A stretch of 9,209 bases of DNA from JBGSZX01 sp964640545 (GTDB lineage Bacteria > Bdellovibrionota > UBA2428): positions 1-9,209 of the forward strand of contig CAZXHL010000109.1 of the NCBI GenBank assembly GCA_964640545.1. The letters run 5' to 3'. Each line of letters begins with the position of its first letter. Position 1 is the first letter of the stretch. The notes under the pieces were generated by a model, which saw only the letters and a list, made by a program, of their open reading frames with translations, was not told the DNA's origin and did not search any database. This document shows positions 6,689-9,209 of this stretch, one piece after another. Made by a program: the position numbers and the translations under genes.

Positions 6689-7333
6689 TTGAAACCCACA
6701 TTCTTTGCTGGCATTGACCAGGCTATTTTTATTCAAGAGCTTGTCGAGAAGCACTACGTGTATCTTCCTAATTTTTTCGAAGAGGAATTTACCGAAGTTC
6801 TGGAAGAGCATTGCACTCAGCTTTTTCAAAATGGAAAAATGCGACCTGCAAAAATTGGAAAGAAGACACAACTCAAAAGAATTCCTCAAATCAGGGGTGA
6901 TTGGATCCAATGGATTGATTATGAATCCAGCCCAAATTACCTAAAGCTCTACCAAAATTTCCTCAAGGAACTACAAGATTTTCTGAGGGTCGAACTACGA
7001 CTGGCTTTGAAACGTTTTGAATCGCAGTTTGCGGTATACCCCGAAGGCGCTTTTTATAAGAAACACCTAGACCAACACACCCAATCTCCCCATCGCCAAA
7101 TCTCAACCGTACTTTATCTAAACCAAGGAGCTGACCCCTCAGTTTCTGGTGGAGAATTAGTGTTATATGATAGCTTCGGAAAAGCTATTCGAACTTTGCC
7201 ACCAACGCGTGGTAGCTTTGTCTGCTTTCTTAGTGGCCGGGTTCCGCACGAAGTCTTAAAGTCAAAGTTCGAAAGAAAGACTCTAACGAGCTGGCTTCGA
7301 GATGATGAGTTGCTTCCTCTAAATACTTTTTAG
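6689..7333 (+). CDS. PHD2/EGL-9/SM-20-type 2-oxoglutarate Fe(II) prolyl hydroxylase-like protein
   Basis: This is a 214-residue double-stranded beta-helix dioxygenase. The iron triad is H126 and D128 (in KKHLDQH) and H187 (in RVPHEVL). R196, nine residues after the distal histidine, is the expected 2-oxoglutarate salt-bridge arginine. In human PHD2 the set His313/Asp315/His374/Arg383 has the same spacing at both ends. Other PHD2-like features are IRGDWIQWID (68-77, compare IRGDKITWIE), Y117 in AVYPEG (compare Tyr303), LYLN (142-145) and GGEL (154-157). Bacterial relatives include the Pseudomonas hydroxylase that modifies a proline of EF-Tu, so a translation-factor substrate is possible but not shown. 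It needs O2 and 2-oxoglutarate; no signal peptide, so cytoplasmic. The start is TTG at 6689, because an in-frame TGA at 6680 excludes anything further upstream and no ATG precedes the conserved N-terminal block. Only a GAG (6681-6683) could act as ribosome binding site. Its last 15 bases overlap the convergent peroxiredoxin-like gene. Confidence 0.88.
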   Translation: MKPTFFAGIDQAIFIQELVEKHYVYLPNFFEEEFTEVLEEHCTQLFQNGKMRPAKIGKKTQLKRIPQIRGDWIQWIDYESSPNYLKLYQNFLKELQDFLRVELRLALKRFESQFAVYPEGAFYKKHLDQHTQSPHRQISTVLYLNQGADPSVSGGELVLYDSFGKAIRTLPPTRGSFVCFLSGRVPHEVLKSKFERKTLTSWLRDDELLPLNTF

Positions 7334-8044
7334 GACTGCAATGATATCTTCAGGCTCCGCCCTCTTGACGTAGTCAACATTTAAAAATGAATATACGATC
7401 TTACCATCCGGTGCGATCACGTATGTTGCGGGGATTGGAAGTTCCCACTCACCATTATTTTGGTTTTTCTCAAGATCGATTCCAAATTTTTTATAAATAC
7501 CGATCAAATCCTGAGGGAGCTTAAAAACAAGTCCATACTGCCTAGCGATCTTATTGCCGGCATCAGAAAGCACATCAAACTTGAGTTCGTTTTTATCGAT
7601 AGTCGTGTCTCCTGAATCAGAGCTTTCCGGGGACACAGCAATCAAAGTAGCGCCGGCCTTACGAAAGTCCTCAAGCCTCTTCTGATAGGCGCGGAGCTGA
7701 AGATTACAATACGGACACCAGCCACCTCTATAAAAGGTCAGGATGACAGGCCCTTTTTTCAAAGCCTCGGAGAGCTTTAAGTCTCCACCTCTTGCATTTG
7801 GAAGAGTGAAGTCAAGCATCTGATCGCCCTTCTTCACCGCCTTGTCAACAATCCCAGATTTCCTTAAGGTCTCGGTAGCAGTAGACATGATGGACTTGAT
7901 ATCATCAGGAGCTTTTCCAGAAGCTTTTTTAGCGTCTAGCTCGGATTGTAGACTGCCTTTTCCATTACTAGTTTTTGAAGCGTTCTGCTCAGCCAGTGCC
8001 CCTATCGAAATCAATACCACAAACATTACGAATAAACTTTTCAT
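7319..8044 (-). CDS. Exported peroxiredoxin-like (AhpC/TSA, thioredoxin-fold) protein
   Basis: This encodes 241 residues from the ATG at 8044. A GTG directly before it (8047) would add one residue, but the ATG has the better distance to the strong GAGGGAG site at 8049-8055. Residues 1-18 form a clear Sec signal peptide (MKSLFVMFVVLISIGALA, cut before EQ), so the protein is periplasmic or secreted. A charged linker (19-65) is followed by an AhpC/TSA domain: GDQMLDFTLPN (73-83), the active-site block FYRGGWCPYCN (104-114) with C110 as the candidate peroxidatic cysteine and C113 making a CPYC motif, then IAVSPESS, FDVLSD and IPATYVIAPDGKI (204-216). The RGGWCPYCN form is typical of a peroxiredoxin-like subfamily that is less well studied than AhpC. 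Expected role: thiol-dependent reduction of peroxides or disulfides in the envelope. It probably shares a transcript with rsgA (40 nt gap). Which thiol donor reduces it is not visible. Confidence 0.88.
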   Translation of the reverse strand: MKSLFVMFVVLISIGALAEQNASKTSNGKGSLQSELDAKKASGKAPDDIKSIMSTATETLRKSGIVDKAVKKGDQMLDFTLPNARGGDLKLSEALKKGPVILTFYRGGWCPYCNLQLRAYQKRLEDFRKAGATLIAVSPESSDSGDTTIDKNELKFDVLSDAGNKIARQYGLVFKLPQDLIGIYKKFGIDLEKNQNNGEWELPIPATYVIAPDGKIVYSFLNVDYVKRAEPEDIIAVLKSI

Positions 8045-8048
8045 CACT

Positions 8049-8055
8049 CTCCCTC
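8049..8055 (-). promoter_or_regulatory. Strong Shine-Dalgarno of the peroxiredoxin-like gene
   Basis: The minus strand reads GAGGGAG four bases before the ATG at 8044 (seven bases counted from its first GAGG). It is the only strong ribosome binding site in the window, and it decides for the ATG over the adjoining GTG at 8047, which would sit almost on top of it. Confidence 0.7.
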
Positions 8056-8058
8056 AAC

Positions 8059-8079
8059 TCGATCACTTTATATCGATCA
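8059..8079. repeat. Pair of direct repeats TCGATCA upstream of the peroxiredoxin-like gene
   Basis: TCGATCA occurs at 8059-8065 and again at 8073-8079, with seven bases (CTTTATA) between them. On the minus strand this reads TGATCGA-TATAAAG-TGATCGA, so the repeats flank a TATAAA that could be a -10 box, though the nearest -35-like word (TTGAAA) is 20 bp away, which is too far. It lies in the 40 nt between rsgA and the peroxiredoxin-like gene and may be an operator or chance. Confidence 0.25.
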
Positions 8080-8084
8080 AACGT

Positions 8085-9155
8085 CTATTTCTTTTCAAAC
8101 TTGCGGCGCTGCCGCATACCAACATTGATATCACGCCATCTCTTTTTGGCGTTAGATTGTTCTCTTTTGTCCATTTTGCGATTGGCGAAGGCTAACTCTT
8201 TTTGCAACTTAAGAAATTGGCTCCAATTCTCTTCTTTTAGAGTTCCGTCTTCAAGCGCTTCACGAATCGCGCAACCGTCTTCTTGCTCATGAGTGCAGTT
8301 ACTATAACGACACGACCGAATAAGAGATTCGACTTCTTGAAAGCCAGTCGTCAAATGTGAGTCGTCACCAAAGACCTGAATTTCCCTAAGTCCTGGCGTA
8401 TCAATCAACATCCCGCCTTCTTCCAAGAAAAACAGCTCGCGTGAGGTGGTCGTGTGTTTGCCCTTGTCATCTCCCTCGCGAATGTCTTGAACCCTCTGAG
8501 TTCCATCTCCAATAAAATGATTCAAAAGCGTGGATTTACCCACACCAGAAGAGCCCAAGAACACACATGTTTGCCCTGCTTGAAAGTATCGGAGCAACTC
8601 GTGTAATCCGCTCATTTCAAGAGTACTGATACAGTGAACCGGGACCTGCGGGAATTCGCTCTTTAAGGTGGCCTCTATGTCACGATAGCTCGGGGATAGA
8701 TCAATCTTAGATAGAATCAAAACGGGTTGAACGTTGCCATTACGAACCATCAAAAGATATCGATTCAGACGCGGTATCTTCAAATCCTGATTTGTCGAAC
8801 TTACAATAAAAGCGTATTCGACGTTTGCAGCGAGCACCTGTTCTTCCGACGTTGTTCCAGCCCTGACACGAGATATTTTTGAATACCTCGTAAAGGTTTG
8901 GTCGATGGTCGCAGACAATCGACCCTTAGAGTCGGTAAAAGTGTCTCCGAATTCCACCCAATCACCAACCGCGGGATGGACCAAATTATGATTTTTCTTT
9001 TGTTTGTATTTTCCAGATAGGGTGAGAATCATTTCCCCTGATGAAGAAATTCCTTTGTACTGCCCTCGCAGCATCGAGGTGATTCGGGCTACTTTCGAGG
9101 CCTTATCTTCTTCCAATGGCCACTCTTTTGGCCAACCCAAACGTTCTAATTGCAT
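8085..9155 (-). CDS. rsgA: Ribosome small subunit-dependent GTPase A (YjeQ/RsgA/YloQ)
   Basis: This is a 356-residue circularly permuted GTPase that tests and releases assembly factors during late 30S subunit maturation. After a short N-terminal extension (LERLGWP) comes the OB-fold domain (about 24-100, with HPAVGDWVEF at 60-69). GTPase motifs follow in the permuted order: G4 as SKID (149-152), G1/P-loop GSSGVGKSTL (201-210), the G2 region GKHTTTSRE (232-240) and G3 DTPG (252-255). The C-terminal zinc domain has the C-x5-C-x-H-x5-C set at C282, C287, H289 and C295. The tail is basic, suited to rRNA contact. G4 has Ser instead of the usual Asn, a change also tolerated in related proteins of this family (for example TKxD). 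The start at ATG 9155 fits the family N-terminus and lies immediately downstream of a good promoter. It is the first gene of a probable two-gene operon with the peroxiredoxin-like gene. Confidence 0.97.
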   Translation of the reverse strand: MQLERLGWPKEWPLEEDKASKVARITSMLRGQYKGISSSGEMILTLSGKYKQKKNHNLVHPAVGDWVEFGDTFTDSKGRLSATIDQTFTRYSKISRVRAGTTSEEQVLAANVEYAFIVSSTNQDLKIPRLNRYLLMVRNGNVQPVLILSKIDLSPSYRDIEATLKSEFPQVPVHCISTLEMSGLHELLRYFQAGQTCVFLGSSGVGKSTLLNHFIGDGTQRVQDIREGDDKGKHTTTSRELFFLEEGGMLIDTPGLREIQVFGDDSHLTTGFQEVESLIRSCRYSNCTHEQEDGCAIREALEDGTLKEENWSQFLKLQKELAFANRKMDKREQSNAKKRWRDINVGMRQRRKFEKK

Positions 9156-9161
9156 ATCCGA

Positions 9162-9189
9162 ATCATACTAGAAGATAAAAGCCAGACAA
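9162..9189 (-). promoter_or_regulatory. Promoter candidate for rsgA, giving a leaderless mRNA
   Basis: On the minus strand TTGTCT (9184-9189, four of six) and TATGAT (9162-9167, five of six) are separated by 16 bp. Transcription is expected six to seven bases after the -10 box, at 9155-9156, which is the A of the ATG itself or the base before it. There is no room for a Shine-Dalgarno on such a transcript. Confidence 0.55.
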
Positions 9190-9209
9190 CAAATTTTGAT
9201 CTTAAGTCC

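Noticed and set aside
7842..8292. Two plus-strand reading frames across the peroxiredoxin/rsgA junction
   Set aside because: Both lie opposite supported genes and their gap; no ribosome binding site or family resemblance.
1..9209. Defence system, prophage, insertion sequence or CRISPR array
   Set aside because: I saw no transposase, integrase, cas or toxin-antitoxin motif, no spaced repeats and no long terminal inverted repeats; all genes fit ordinary chromosomal families.

Overview
The window looks like chromosomal DNA of a Gram-negative bacterium with a GC content in the mid-40s by eye. An inner-membrane RND pump, two exported enzymes with Sec-type signal peptides and a membrane protein resembling the NrsF anti-sigma family all point that way. 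The mix of genes would suit the Bdellovibrionota or a related deltaproteobacterial-type lineage, but this is a weak inference because no rRNA or marker gene is present. I see no mobile element, CRISPR array, tRNA or rRNA, and no gene-free stretch longer than about 100 bases.

Layout from left to right: the 3' part of an NrsF/DUF1109-like membrane protein (+, cut by the window edge); a conserved two-helix membrane protein of unknown function (-); a pirin (+); an exported protein-arginine deiminase of the animal PAD type (-); an orphan RND efflux permease (+); a PHD2/EGL-9/SM-20-type 2-oxoglutarate prolyl hydroxylase (+); an exported peroxiredoxin-like protein (-); and the ribosome-assembly GTPase RsgA (-). 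Genes are packed tightly and strands alternate. Three pairs converge with gaps of 31 bp, 5 bp and minus 15 bp (a 3' overlap), and two intergenic regions are divergent promoter regions of about 80 to 100 bp.

This is mostly a run of single-gene transcription units. Only two pairs could share a transcript: rsgA with the peroxiredoxin gene (40 nt gap), and the RND gene with the hydroxylase (51 nt gap, with a separate promoter candidate). A loose oxygen/redox theme (pirin, 2OG dioxygenase, peroxiredoxin) is visible but nothing proves a pathway.

The most notable items are: (1) the PAD-like enzyme, which keeps the catalytic Asp/His/Asp/Cys set and the side chains of one calcium site of animal PADs but has only the catalytic domain behind a signal peptide; (2) the PHD2-like hydroxylase with all iron and 2-oxoglutarate ligands; and (3) a consistent initiation pattern in which most genes lack a Shine-Dalgarno sequence and have a -10-like element just upstream of the start codon, as expected for leaderless or nearly leaderless mRNAs, while the one gene with a strong Shine-Dalgarno is the internal gene of the likely rsgA operon.
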